Source: Rhea pennata (taxonomy: Eukaryota > Chordata > Aves > Rheiformes > Rheidae). From it: 64,000 bases of DNA. How positions within the stretch are numbered: the first letter of the stretch is position 1; every line of letters starts with the position of its first letter. The notes below the pieces were generated by a model. That model worked only from the letters and a program-made list of their open reading frames with translations, was not told where the DNA came from and ran no database searches. Shown piece by piece: positions 39,031-51,900 of the stretch. The DNA lies in assembly GCF_028389875.1 (NCBI RefSeq), contig NC_084675.1:23150412-23214411 (forward strand), read 5' to 3'. The position numbers and the translations under genes were made by a program.

Positions 39031-40319
39031 CTGCAAGTTGTCTACAGTCCTTTTCTGGAAAGATATCCAGAGATTCAGTACAACAGTAGCTTCCCCAGTG
39101 CATGCAGGCAACACTAACTAGAGCAGCAGGAATTTGTTAGCTTTGCTACCTCTTTCTGTATGTGTCTGTTTTTAACGGTTAAACAAATATAAGTATTTTA
39201 AAAGCGATTCAGTTCACTTTGTAATATTTGTACTTGTCTCTTTAACATGTGTATTCTATGAAACAATTTATACTTTGGATCTTGGTTTGTTCGGTGCTTT
39301 TGTGCTGCATGTGGTGATACCAGAAACAGGAACTGACACGTGGCTTCTTGAAATGGTGATTTTCTTTCTTCCCAAACTCTTGGTCTGACACACATATTGG
39401 AAGCAAAACTCGTTCTTACTTACTGTGAATCTAGACCAGATGGGAGGAAAAAGAACCAAATGCTGCATTTTCTCCCAAATGAAAAGGGGGGAAAAATCCA
39501 CTTGGGATTTATGCATAATGATATTTTTGTCTTGGAATTAGAGTAAGATGTTCTTCCTTTCCTCTATTTTTGCTTACTGCGTAGTCGGCCTCTAACAATG
39601 TAGAGATGATGTAAGGTGTGTTTCAAGCATTGTAAGATGTGAATCTTTCCAGCCCTTCCAGCATGTTAGTCTATGGCTTCAGGAACTGGAGTGGCAATGC
39701 TGGGAAAAGGGAACTCATGTTCTGGTGCCTGATGTCCTTCAGCAGTACTGTGTGACATTGGTTCCTCATTAATTGCTTTAAGCTGGTCACCTTTTTTTGA
39801 ATTGCAGCAAAAAGGGAAGCCCTCTTTGTAAAAACCTCCTGAGGAATACGTTTGTTTTCCTCACATCTCTCTTCCATGAAACTACTGTGCTCCCCAGGTT
39901 ATTTAGAACAATTTCTTGATGTTGTGGCATTGCACTCTACCCTGTTAGAAACAAAGGCCAATGAAGTGCACGGTCATCAGGAAAGGAGAGCATTGTTCAG
40001 GCTGCATTATTCTCTTTACTCTCCTGTATGTGACAACTCATCATTCACTGTTTAGTAGAGGTGCAAAAGAGTTCCCTTAAAGGCCTTTCTTCCTGCAGGA
40101 CTTTGCCATAGATTGTTTGGTCTCTTACGGTGAATTGTCTGGCTAATCTGCACAACCTAGGGAAACCCAAAGTTACCCACTTGCAAAACGGCTCTTGGGT
40201 ATCCTATTGCAAGCTACATTTGTCCTTCCTTCTGCCCTGAATGGTTTGGTGGTCTATGTTCTGTTTATTCTATCCTAAGAAGAGTTTAACAGAAGACTAT
40301 AAACTTGAGCCAAGGAAAA

Positions 40320-41510
40320 TCCAGTGGGAAAGATCTGGAAAATTCCATTTAGCTACACTTTCAAAGGATAAAGGTGATAGGCCACTTAGTCATAGATTAA
40401 TACAGGTCTTAAAGTAGGCAATATGTCCTTCAACATAAGTTTATGGAAAATAGATCTAATTATACTAACATGATATTTTTATATTCCAGATCAGTTGATA
40501 ATACATTGATGTGCTGCTTAGACTTCTGTATGGCATTTGACTTGATACTGCAAGATATTTTGCCTGATTTAACAAGAGCAGTACAAAAACCAGAGGGACA
40601 AATAGAAGATAAAAGTCTTTGACTTAATTGTGAAAGGGGAACAGGCACTCAGCAAACATGTTTCTAATGAATCCCAAGAACAATCTGTGGTGTTTAAAAC
40701 ATCTTAGCAACCTGGAAGAAGACAGCTCCTCCCTGGTAAAATGGGCAGGCTGGGTGATGGCCGCGTGGTGCAGAGGATGAGTTACTGACAGAGTGGTAGG
40801 GATCGCTGATGAGTTAGATGCAAAGTTGTGTATGTACAAATAAGTAGTGGAGGCTAAGCTCACAGGATGCTGCGCTTATCCTGGGGAGCAGTGACTCTGC
40901 ATGTGGTCTCAGCATTGCATCAGATAAGTAGCAGAATGTGACTTCAGGGGGTAGAGGTCTGATACGTTCCTCTTGTGCATTAATGGGAATGTTAAATAGG
41001 ACAGTCCTGCTAGTTTGTGTTCGGCACAGTGAATGGATTCTATGACTGCTTTTTGTTTAAAAAAATCCAGAGAAAAGCCATGTAAATGATTACAAGCTTG
41101 GAAAACATTATTTATGGTGAGAGACTTGAGCTCAGCATGGCTTATCAAAGGCAAGGTTGCAAAATCACAACATGGAAGTACTTGCACGTGGAACTGAAAC
41201 TATAAAAGGGCTTTTTGAGCTAAAAGATGGTAGTTAAAAAAAAGTCCTGTAGTTCAAAGTTAGAGCTAGACCAGCTCAAACTGGAAATAGGTACTTTTAT
41301 TCACATACATCATTAGCAATTTCCCATGAGAACAGTTTAGTGAGGTTTGTACTGGATTCTCCATCATCGGAAAGTTTCAAAGCTGGAAGGCATATATTTT
41401 TCTGAAAGCATCATCTTAGTTGGGGTTAATTCTGGGAAGTCTGGGGCCCTCATACAGAAGTCACATGATCTGACTGTAGTAATCTCAGATTAGCTTGAGG
41501 AAAGGGACTT
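40320..41510 (+). mobile_element. Decayed CR1-type LINE, 3' part
   Basis: Several stretches in the same order and orientation match an old CR1 (L3-like) consensus as I remember it. The reverse-transcriptase segment reads LDFCMAFDL near 40,530. A thumb-region stretch near 40,815-40,900 carries CTTATCCTGGGGAGCAGTGA. Then follow CAGAGAAAAGCCATGTAAATGATTA type sequence (41,070-41,095), ACTGGAAATAGG (41,280), GGATTCTCCATCATC (41,355) and CAGAAGTCACATGATCTGAC near the 3' end (41,455). It is riddled with small indels and has no open frame, so it is very old. Edges are approximate. The clade is likely CR1; the subfamily is not certain. Confidence 0.7.
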
Positions 41511-42295
41511 GCAGAAGTGCCTGATATGATGATGGAAAAGTGTCCACTTTCTCCATAAGCATTGCTTTTCACTGGGTTTTAACATATCTTTTTTTCATAC
41601 AGTTTTTCTGCAGCTCTCTGCAGTCAGTCTCATTTTGGCTACTCTGAATAACTTTTTGCCATCATCAGATTTTGTGCTTTTGCTATTTACCTTGGGAAAA
41701 CTGGTTGTTTGTTCCCATTTCTTATGATGCTGGGTTTTTGTTGTTAGTTTGCTTTTTTTTGCTGTTGTTTCCTGTTAACCAATTAGCTGCCTGGGACAGA
41801 CCTTCCATCTTACCACATGCTTTCTTGGTGCTTCTAAGAGCCCAGGGACAAAAGCCTTGTTCAATGCCTTATGGAAATCTAAGCAGCCTCTGCCAAACTA
41901 CTATCCCTTATCCATGTGCTTGCTAACTCCTCCAGAGAACTCAGTGTCGGATGTATTGCAAAAGCAATGCAGAAGCCTTCCCACTTCTCCGTTAGTCCCG
42001 TGCTTAGACTAGTTGCTGTCAGTTTGCCCAGTGCCGGTGTCAGTTTGGGGGGTCTGTAGCTCCTCCCTGGCACTCCCCGTCGATGGGAATGGTGTTCGGA
42101 TTGAAGGACAGGTGTGTATGTGATGGCCACGGGGCTAGTGGGAGCCTGGCGGGCTCAGGCCAGTACTTTCACAACACTGAACTAACTTGCCTGGTGCTTC
42201 CTCCGGTGAGAGTTAGGGGGGGATCATCCAGTTCCTTTCATTCCTTTTGCTCTTGTGGTTCACTTAATGATGGGTCCAATAAGCCAAAAATTTTG

Positions 42296-42301
42296 AATAA
42301 A
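42296..42301 (+). terminator. Candidate CYB5B polyadenylation signal (middle)
   Basis: AATAAA in TTGAATAAACAAAAG, 3.7 kb past the stop. A T-rich stretch follows within 40 bases. Confidence 0.35.
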
Positions 42302-42963
42302 CAAAAGAGGCATTAACAAACCTGTTTACCTATTTTATTTGAGGATTAAAAAAGAAAGTTCCAAATCTTTGTCCTTATGCTGAACTTCTTGCACAGCAAA
42401 TGTGTGTTACCAGATCTGCCATACAATACAGGCACTGTCTCAGCTTTCATCCATGCAAGAAAAGTATTTTAGCGAAATTAAAGCTGGGTGTGGATGGCTT
42501 GCTTCCTTCAGGTGCTTTGGAAAAGGAATCAAGTGAAAAACTGTAAACTCGAGCACAGAGGCAAAGACTTATGTAACCATATCAAAGCTGCCTCAGGGAC
42601 ACCCAGCCTAGCTGGAGTGCTGTGTTGTACACCTCTGTGAACCCAAATTTCTTGACAATATTGAATGTAACTATTAATGGGTTTGATGGCTAGTGAAGGA
42701 TGAGTAGAAGGTTCGAGTGTGTTCCTGTTTTTGTTGAAATTAGCTGATAAGGAATAGCAAGGGAACAAGGTACAGAACTCCCTGAAGTCAAGGTTCAAAC
42801 CTGGTAGTCTTGGAAACTGCCCCAAGGAGAGCGCTGGTTGTGGTAGAAATAATATTTAAGCAATTGTTTGGTTCTGAAACAGTAATAACTGTACAGCGCA
42901 ATTTCTTGTGTGTGGATGCCATCCATCCAGCGAAACGTACTGCATTGTATATTTGCCACTTTA

Positions 42964-42969
42964 AATAAA
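42964..42969 (+). terminator. Candidate distal CYB5B polyadenylation signal
   Basis: AATAAA in TTTAAATAAATGTGTACAAC with a GT-rich downstream element, 4.4 kb past the stop. Confidence 0.5.
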
Positions 42970-42989
42970 TGTGTACAACAAGCGAGTGC

Positions 42990-45900
42990 GCAGTTCTCTC
43001 TTGTAACAGACTCCAAACGTTTTGAGTTTGTCAGTGCTTAAAACCAGTATATATAAAACCAGTATTCAAGACTGCAGTCTTGGGTGTCTACCTGTTTTAT
43101 ACTTTGTGCATATCAAGCGTTCCACATACTTACGTTTTACAAACTTGACACATTCACATCACCTGTATTTGAGGCACAGGGCTTTTAAGTGCACCTTGGT
43201 GGTAATTATAATCAGACAAAAGGCCTGGGGGGGGGGGAAGCATTCAAGAGCTGCTTGCTGGTCCCTGGAACAATCCTGCGCACACTACTGAAAGTCTATA
43301 AAAAAACCAATAGTGTTACGTCAGTGTATGACAACGTAAGCTGTAACTTGAATCGTTTAAAATTACATGTATATGTAGTGCAGTTTGAGCAGGAAAGCTT
43401 GGTAGTGACAGTAGTTCCGGTTAAAACTACCTACTGGTTAAAGCTAAGACAATGTTGAACTATTGCAGATGCAGTATTTGTCTTCTGTTTGACAAGGGGT
43501 AAAAATCTTTTAGATGGCATCAGAGTCAATCCAAGGAATTTGTTCAGAGTATCTGAACCGAGTAATACAATTGTTCTTGCAATGTGTTAGGAAAGCAATG
43601 CTCTGTGTAAGCAACACAATCCAGATTTTTGGGGGTGGATGGGGGTGTTTACACAATTCATTCCACAGTGACCTAAATTTGGATCATTATTAAACTTGCA
43701 AATATTAAACATTATGAAATCACTATCCTTTCTGTTCTTTCACAATTGGTTTATGCAGTTAAGATCTTTGTGATCAGCTGATATATTTACACTGCTAAGT
43801 GCTTACTTTTCCAGTTCTGAGAACTGCTTTCTCTTCAGCAAGTGCTGATTCTGTACAGTGCTTTAATACTATAATAACATGACTTTTTCGCAGTCACGGC
43901 AGGGGGGCTGTGAAAGCTCAGTACGTAAACCGGATAAATGTCAGCTGAGCTGCTCGGGAAGGGCCGTGACCAAGCAGCAAAGGAACTATGGAAACAAATT
44001 TTGTCGGATAAAAAGCCATAAAGTCTATTTTTGTGAAATAAGCACACCCTCTTGCTATCTGTGATGAGTTTTCCTTTGTAGGGTAGCAGAGCGGGCCGGG
44101 CCCGGCCCTCGGCGATGCCCCGGAAGGCAGCCTAAAGGAACCGCTAAAGGAGGGGGGTGGAGGTAGGATTGTTTTCAATGGAAAGATGGAATGGAGACCA
44201 GGAAACACATTTTTATTATTATACATGGAAACAAACGGAGTTTAACACCCATTTCCCACAGCTGCCAGCAGCATCTAGCTCTCGGCTATTTGCCTCGTTA
44301 TTTGTCGTAGCTTTTATGATAGTTGCAGTCAGCAAGTTCAGGGAAGCGGCACCCAGTGAAATCGTCCTGCAAGGGAGCAAAACGATCGGAAAGGCAGCTA
44401 ACTGGCTGACGCTGACCTAGTAGCAGAGGCAAGGGAAAGTCAGTGAGAACTGTCTGTTTTGGTCCTGCATTTTAGCTGAAATAATTCAGGGAACAAATGC
44501 ATTTCAGTATGTAGGTATAACCTAGGGGAAGAGTCACAGGGTTGCTGTGACAGGTCTGTGACAAGTGTCAAACTCGTGGACAGACTGGAAATATTCTGCT
44601 GTAACTGAAATGGAGTACAGTCACCTAAAATAAACAGGAAGGATCAGTGCTTGCAAAATACAGAGTGTCGTTAGATTTATCATAATGAAAATGGAAAATA
44701 TACTAGAATAATTCTATTTAGATGACAAAAGGCACCTGCTGGATGAGGCTACTGTGCAGCTCTGTAGCTCTTTATGAAGGGAACATGCACAACTGAAGCA
44801 AGACATTAAAACAGGAGCCTGAATGAAACACTTGGGGGTGGGGGGAGACTGGAAAGTGGTGCTGAATAATTCATGAAAGCAACTGTGCATCCTTTGAGAG
44901 GTTCCTGGGTATGAAAACTGTTCTGTGGTGCAGGAAGCAGGTATAGTGGTCACAGGACAGGACATCCTAAACGTGCTTTTTTATAGAGGAAAAGCTGATT
45001 CAGAATATGAAGGAAGGTTGTGAACTATTTTCTTGGCAAATGCTATTTTGTGTAAATTCTATTTATCTTTGGTGATCACGAGGAATTGGATCCAAAATCT
45101 GCAGAAGTCAGGAGGAAACTTCTGAATTGCTTTTAAAACCCTGCAGGACCAGGAAGCAGTTAACATGTCTTGTGATCTTGTTTCTGCAGGCGTTGAAGGG
45201 TGTCTGAGCCAGAGAAGGTACCAACAGGGAGAGCTAAATGCTGGGGCACCTCTGTCTAGCCGCTGTCTCAGCTCAGGCTCTGGGCTTGCTTGATCGTGAC
45301 GAAACGAGCACTGAAATCACTGGGGTAAAGACAGAAAACTCACGGCAGCCTCTGTGCTGGAAAAGACTGTGGCACAGTCGTTACGGTCGCTGCTTGAGGT
45401 GTTGGGCAACACAGCAGGTCTCGCGACGCTGTCCTCATCTCACCTTATTAACAAGGCTGGATATTTTTAAAGCTTTAATTATTCCCAATCAGTAAATTTC
45501 CAAATTAACGATGTATTTATTTTCCTCTCCAAAAACTATTTTTACATGACAGGCTATTTTTAAATGCTTCCTCGAAAGAAGTATCAGCTGGAGAAGCAAA
45601 CGGTTTAACACGACGCTGAGGGCCCTGTCTGGCCCGTCCGTCTTTACCCAGAGGCTGCTCCCGAGCAGCGTGCTGTGATATCCAGGCGTTTGGGCTGGAG
45701 CCGCTGGCCCCGCTGCACTGTGACGTTTTCACGTGTACCATTCCTGCATATTTTTTCGTACTTATTGGCAGTAGCTTGTTTCTTCTCTGCGGTGACTCAA
45801 AGCCTCTCTGGTATGAGCACTTTTCCCAGAGTTTCTGAGCTGCCCGCTCGGGTGGGTGTCGTGGGGGATGGCTCACCCAGGAACGAGCGTGGCGCTCACT

Positions 45901-48900
45901 GTAAAACGGTTTTGAAAACGTGCCTCCTGCAGCCAAGCGGCCATGGGAAGGGACGATGCTCGCGCTGCGTCGCTGGTGGGTGGCGGGACCCCAAGTGCTG
46001 AAAAGTCAGGAAGGTGAGAGCAGGGCGCAGCTCCGCCGGGGCCGGCGGGACCCGCACGGGCTGAGCCCTGGGAGAGGCAAGAGCAGCCTGCAGCGTCTGG
46101 GCCAATGCAGCGTCCCAGAGCAACCGCCCCGTGTCTCGCGACATGCCCGGCCACCACGCCCGCAGCGGACGGCCAGGAGGAGACTGCTCGACACAGGGAC
46201 GTCGCTGGCAGCCACTGGCACCCGCCTCGCCTCTGCTCCGGCAGGAGAGCTGGTCGTGCTGCTGCCGCTTCTGCAGCATGGCCAGGCTCTTCTCCAGCGG
46301 CCTGATGGTGATGCTGAGGTTTTCCTGGCAATAACGCCATTCTGTAGGGAGTTAATTTTTAGTGACGATAACAGAAAGAAGGGCCAAAACGTTTAACTCG
46401 GAGAAGCTGTGCCTACGAGTTGCCAGTCAGGTTCATGCAGCCAACTGCAAAGGAAATCTCTCTGCTCCGCTGGTGATGCTGGCAGAGCCGGTGATGCAGA
46501 GCGGAGCGTCGTGGAGCTGCTCGGCCTCGGGGGCGCGGCAGCAGGGGCCTGCGGGAGCCGCCTTGGTGGCAAGGATCCCGTGCGACCCGGAGGAACGTCC
46601 CCACGTGTCTCGTGCCGGGGCAGCCGCGATGCCTCGATAGGCAATGTGTCCTTCCATGACGAGCTAGGCACAGCTGGAAAAACGGGGAATCAAACGGAAC
46701 AGTGGGCAATGCTCTTCTGCAGCTGTCTGGGGGGGTGAATACCAGTGTGCATACTGAAAACCTACCCTTTCTTCCTGGGAAAAAAAAGGGAGGTAAAACG
46801 ATCTTTTTGATAAACACCATAAGATCCTCTGAAATTGGGAAATACCCTTAACACTATGATTCAATTATTAAAACTTTCAACTGGAACAAAATCAAGTTGT
46901 TTTCACTGGGACAACTAAAATTGCTCTCCTCTCGTCAGTGCAGGACAGTAAGCTCTGCCTCATACCAATAGGGACGTATCTTGCTAGTATTTCTTTTGCT
47001 TGATGAATGAGGCTGAGCTGAAACACTGTATTACTATTTTTCAAAGTGTGTCCCAAATTCATGGCAGGCGGCACAGGGCAGCCAGCAATTACTTGTAATA
47101 GAAAATCTGCCCAGTTCAGATGTTTGTGCCCTTCTACCATTGAATTACACGTCACTTCCAATACGCTCGTCCTTGGGATCACAGCATTATTTCTGAATGA
47201 TATTCAGATTCTGCTCCATATGGATAACCTGTCACAGTTTTGCTATTCAGTAACATTAGCCCCATTCTCATATTATCCTCTTCTGCTGGGCTAAGTTTTA
47301 GGGTATAATTATTCCCTGTTTTGTACAGTGCGGGACCTGGACTAACCTACTGGCTGTATCATTACAAACAGTCTTTCAGAAGTATTTCAGGAAGCATCAG
47401 AAAAACATTATATCCTAGGTATTCTTCTAACAGTAAAAACACCACTTCACATTTGGCTGACCTAAATGTAAAATAGTTATGTATTTTTAAGAGGAAAAAG
47501 TAACTAGATTATGTTTTAGAAAATCAGTACAGATGCCTTCTACAATTAAATATAAAGAATAAATATTGTACATTCAAAAATACCTCCTAAAACCATCAAT
47601 GACGCAGCATGCCTCAGTATTATTATAATTTGAATAGCTGCTTTTGCCTAACAGACTTGCCAGTAGTCTAAAACCATTAAGCGTACTATGAAATAGGTAA
47701 CCGCAGCTTATCAGGTGGGGAGAATTAAGGACATTGCTGCAGCGGGGTGAATGCCGAGATGCTGCTTTCTAATGCCAGTACCGATCATCGCACTGTAAAT
47801 GCAGGTGGCAGCGCGGCTGCGTTCCGGGAGCCTGGTGCCTCGGTCACGAGGACGAAGTTGACTCCAGTGTCACATGCTCACTGTTGTCTCTTCTCCAGGG
47901 ACACTGCTAACAGAAATTACTATAAAACAAGTTTCCTGCCAACCTCAGCAGCTCTAATGAGTCAGGAAGCAGTAATCTGGGAATAGGGGAACTGTTGACA
48001 GAGCCTAATTATTTTCTGACAGTCTTTCTAACACAGTTAGAAAATAAAACACCTACATAGATTCAGAAATTGCAAATGGAGTTAGCAATATTACGCATGC
48101 ACCTGCTAATTTATCCACATGATCCTGGTTTAGAAATCTTCCCACTTACACCTACTGTTATCCAACTGCTTATGTAGGGACAAGAACTTATTATAAAAGG
48201 AGAAGATACCTTAATTACACAGAATACGTGATTCTTAATGGGAAGTCTCCTGTTTTGGTCCATTTACCCCTGTTTCAGTGTCTGGCAGTTAATTGGTTGG
48301 GATTTTTTTAATGTTATTTCCATTTTTTGTTATATTATACTTCCAAAATCAAGGGGCACACAGAATGCGTTGCCATGTGTCCCAGACGGGAGAGTGAGAA
48401 CAGACTCAATAAACCCCGTCCCTAGTCCCCAGCCCGGCAGCGTGGGCTCTGCGCTTCACCTGCTTTAAGGCTCTTCAGATTGCTCTGCGGCGGCGACCAA
48501 AGCTTCGACCAGTGCCAACGGAGCGGCGGCCTGCAGAACATGCTTAAGGGAAGAGCGTGAAAAAGGGCAAGGGCACACAGCGATCCTGCCCCGGGAACTC
48601 TTCCCAATCTTCGGAAATCAGCAGTCAGGAGACCCCAGAGCAACATGTCACTTCTTGGTCGTGGCCTTCCGTAGCCACAAACGGACGCTGTCTCTCTTAA
48701 TTTGTCTGATCCCTTTTTGAGCCCATTTGTATGGCCGCGCTCCCTAGCGTTGCCTGCTGCAGCTGCAAGGCCATTCCTTGGTGTATTTGGGGTATGAACA
48801 ACTGGAATTTTGTTTTTCATATATCCTCATTATATACCACCCAGAACAACTGTTCGTCTTCAGGCTCGTCAAGGGCAGGGAAATGCCTGATTTGCTTGTT

Positions 48901-51900
48901 TGCAGGGGGTGCTGCTCGGAAGTGCTGCTTCCTGTGGATCTTTTATTATTTTTGCATAAAGCCTGGCTCCTCAGTCAGCCTCTCAATGCTGGACACGCAT
49001 AATCTCCCCAACAGCCTCCTGCGCTGTCTTGTAAAGTCTTTCTGCTCACTCACCTGTGCTGTGTCTTTTTTCCTTCTCTGCCCTTCTCCTTCAACGCATC
49101 TTGTAACTTAAAACTTGTATTCCAAAACTGTAAGATAAGGCAGGTACAACCCCGGCTTCCCTTGCAATAACTCTTCTATATGCTTCACACTGCTTTCTTA
49201 CACACCAGGGATCCACCAGATGAGCACCTTTTGCTTGCGCTTCCCCATAGCTCTTGATCAGTTAGACAAGCAACAATTTATGGCTCCAGACTCCAGTGAA
49301 CCTTGCACCTGTGTTTTTTGACTTGTATCAGAGTAGTTATTTCACTGAGTCCCACTGCTAGGCACTGTGCTATGCTGTCCGTACCCCATAGTAGTCATAT
49401 TCAGTCATTAACAGTCTAATTATATGTGACTGCTTTGTCTTCACAAAGAGTAGATTATCTATTCTTTCCTCAAATGTGGCCTTTGCCCACCACCTCCCCC
49501 ACGTTGCAGATAATGAGCTGCTCTCTGCGCACCCGGGCACCGGCAGCCTGTCTTAGCGTGTCATTTCTGGCCTTTTTTTCCCATCTGTTATCACAACATC
49601 ACTTTGGAACTTCATCTCAGGTTGGGAAAGTTGCAGGAAGGGATTAAAATAATCAGGCTGTAGCTGCTTCATCCCATAAGGGATTCTGCCTCCACTTTTC
49701 TCCACTTTTCTCATTCCGTGTTGCCTTTCATGCTCTTCCAGCTCTGCCCTTCCCAGGACTTTACAAGGCTCTCCACAGCCAAAAGCTCTCCACACACCAG
49801 CTGGTCTCATTCATGGCCATGTGGGACGTGCAAGGTTTTGTGGGGAACAGCTGCAAGAACTGGTCTTGGCTTCCTGTGGGTCTCGTGACTTCAGTTATTT
49901 CCAAAAATATCTCCCTGAGCTTCAGGTGTGCTGCCAGCCCTCCCTCCAGAGATTCCCAATCCAGACGCACAGGCTGGCGGCAGTTTCCCACGCTCGTGTC
50001 CAGCTAGGGCAGGCCTGCTTGGGAAGCTCGCAACGGTGGTGGACTGGCTGCAGGACCGCTGGGCTGCAGCAGCTGTTGCAGGACATGGACGGAGCTTGTC
50101 TCCATCAGGCAGAGATACGTAGAAAGTCTGGGTCGCTACCACAAGGACAAGGCTGTCATGCCACCTGCAGCAGTATTTGCAATTGAAGCAGTCAGTAGCA
50201 GTGGGGCAACCTGTCTCTACTGCTTTTCCTTTTGCAGCATAAGCCTGTCACAGCTGCGGCGTGGTGGTTGTTGCTGAGTAGGAGGTTTCTTTGGGATTTC
50301 TGCACGGTACAATCTTTCCAGCCATTAATGAATTCCTTTGCCTCCCAAAGGCTGTTAAACTATCTGCTCTATCTAAAATTGCTCTATCTATAATTGCCCC
50401 CCCCACCCCGTGAGGAGTCAGATCTGCTTTTGCTCCCTGTCAGAGACCAGCTGTTAGTGGTACCTTCTCAGAAAGCCTGTGTTTCCCCTCTTTACTTGGA
50501 TAGGAGGTGGTTATATCCCAAGCTTTTACATTTTCCCCTGGCTGACTGCCAAACATTTTAATCTTTTTCATGCCAGTACAAGAGTAGCCCTCTTTCTTCT
50601 CAGGGCAAGCTTATTCCCTCTCCCCGGCACGGCAGGGCAGGCAGGCGGGTTTGCTCCTCATGCCTCCTTCCCGCCCCACAAACACAGGCGCGTTCAGACC
50701 TTTCTCCCCGCTCCGTCAGGTTCCTTTGGGCTTGCAGGTATGTGGCTGCCCAAGAGCTTCCTGCCTATGTGGGGAATCTTTCCCTTCAGCCCTTCTTAAT
50801 GTGACTACTGCACATCTTTTTTCCTCTCTAAACTTCCAATGATTTGATAAAAATAAGTGCCAGTTGCTCAGTAAACTTATCAGCTAATCCTTTTAAATCC
50901 CCAGTCATATAATCTAAGCCTGCTAATTTATACAGTACTATGTACATTCAGTTTTCTTTTTTTCTCCTGCATGTTTTTGACAGCTATACAAGACCCTAAT
51001 GCACTTCAGCAGAATAGTACACCGGGACTCACTCTTTAAATTCTTTCTTTGTAGGATTTATAGCTGATATTTTACTTTATTTCAATCACTTAGATAGCAT
51101 TAGCATGTTCAGCAAATTGTTTGCTGATTTTCACATTCTTAGGTGGCCTAAAGGTTCAGACAATTCAGCTAGCGTCCAAGTCACTCTAAGCTGAGCTAAG
51201 AGTGGGTGGCTGCCCCGGGACCAACGGGCCCCCTCCACTGGTGCTCATGGCTGTGCAGCCCCACAGCCTACCCCAGCCGGCGCTGGCACGGAGCAGGACA
51301 GGGCCAGCTGGGAAATGAACAAAATTATTGGCTTTAAGGCAGACTATTTTACCAATATCATGCACTGAGGCACTGCGGCAGCTCTGCTGCCAGATGTGCA
51401 GAGGAGGTGAACATACCTGGTTAACAGCAGGATGCAACTACCTCTTTCTGCAACATCAGGTTACAGTGACGATGTGACAACAGCAGTAGTTTTGGTTTTC
51501 AACTTTTACTGGCCAGCTAAGAAAAGGCTCCACCTTCAGCAAATCAACGCTGGAGCGCCATTTTTAAACCACGCAGAGAAGCAGCACTGGTATCTCCCAG
51601 CAGAGCTCATTAACACTCTGTGATTACAAGAGGTAGTGCTTATCCTTACAACCTTGCTGCTGGAGTTCAAAGCCACTTCCTGCTTCTTGTGCACAGGAAC
51701 GTCCTGTGCGCAGGAATGTGCATTTGATGGTTTATCAGGACTACAAACCAGCGGCAGCAATCAATAACAGTTAAATGCAATGCTTGAGATGCAGTGTACA
51801 AAGCTTATGGGTCCCATGAGCTTCCATCAAGGACCCCCAAGTTAACAACATAAGCCTCCAGCCCTCCCTTCCAAAGAGTGCATTTTCCACCCCTTCTCCA

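Larger units (their letters stand above)
38589..42985 (+). other. Probable CYB5B 3' UTR
   Basis: AATAAA signals lie at 39025-39030, 42296-42301 and 42964-42969. The last is followed by a GT-rich stretch (from 42971) and looks like the distal end, giving a 3' UTR of about 4.4 kb, long as in mammals. A decayed CR1 LINE lies inside this interval. Without transcript data the active end is inferred. Confidence 0.5.

Noticed and set aside
42790-42805. B-box-like GGTTCAAACC
   Set aside because: No A box or tRNA fold around it; a chance match.
46892-47182. 96-codon minus-strand open frame
   Set aside because: Ordinary AT-rich sequence; no family features, no splice context; could be an old repeat but none that I can name.
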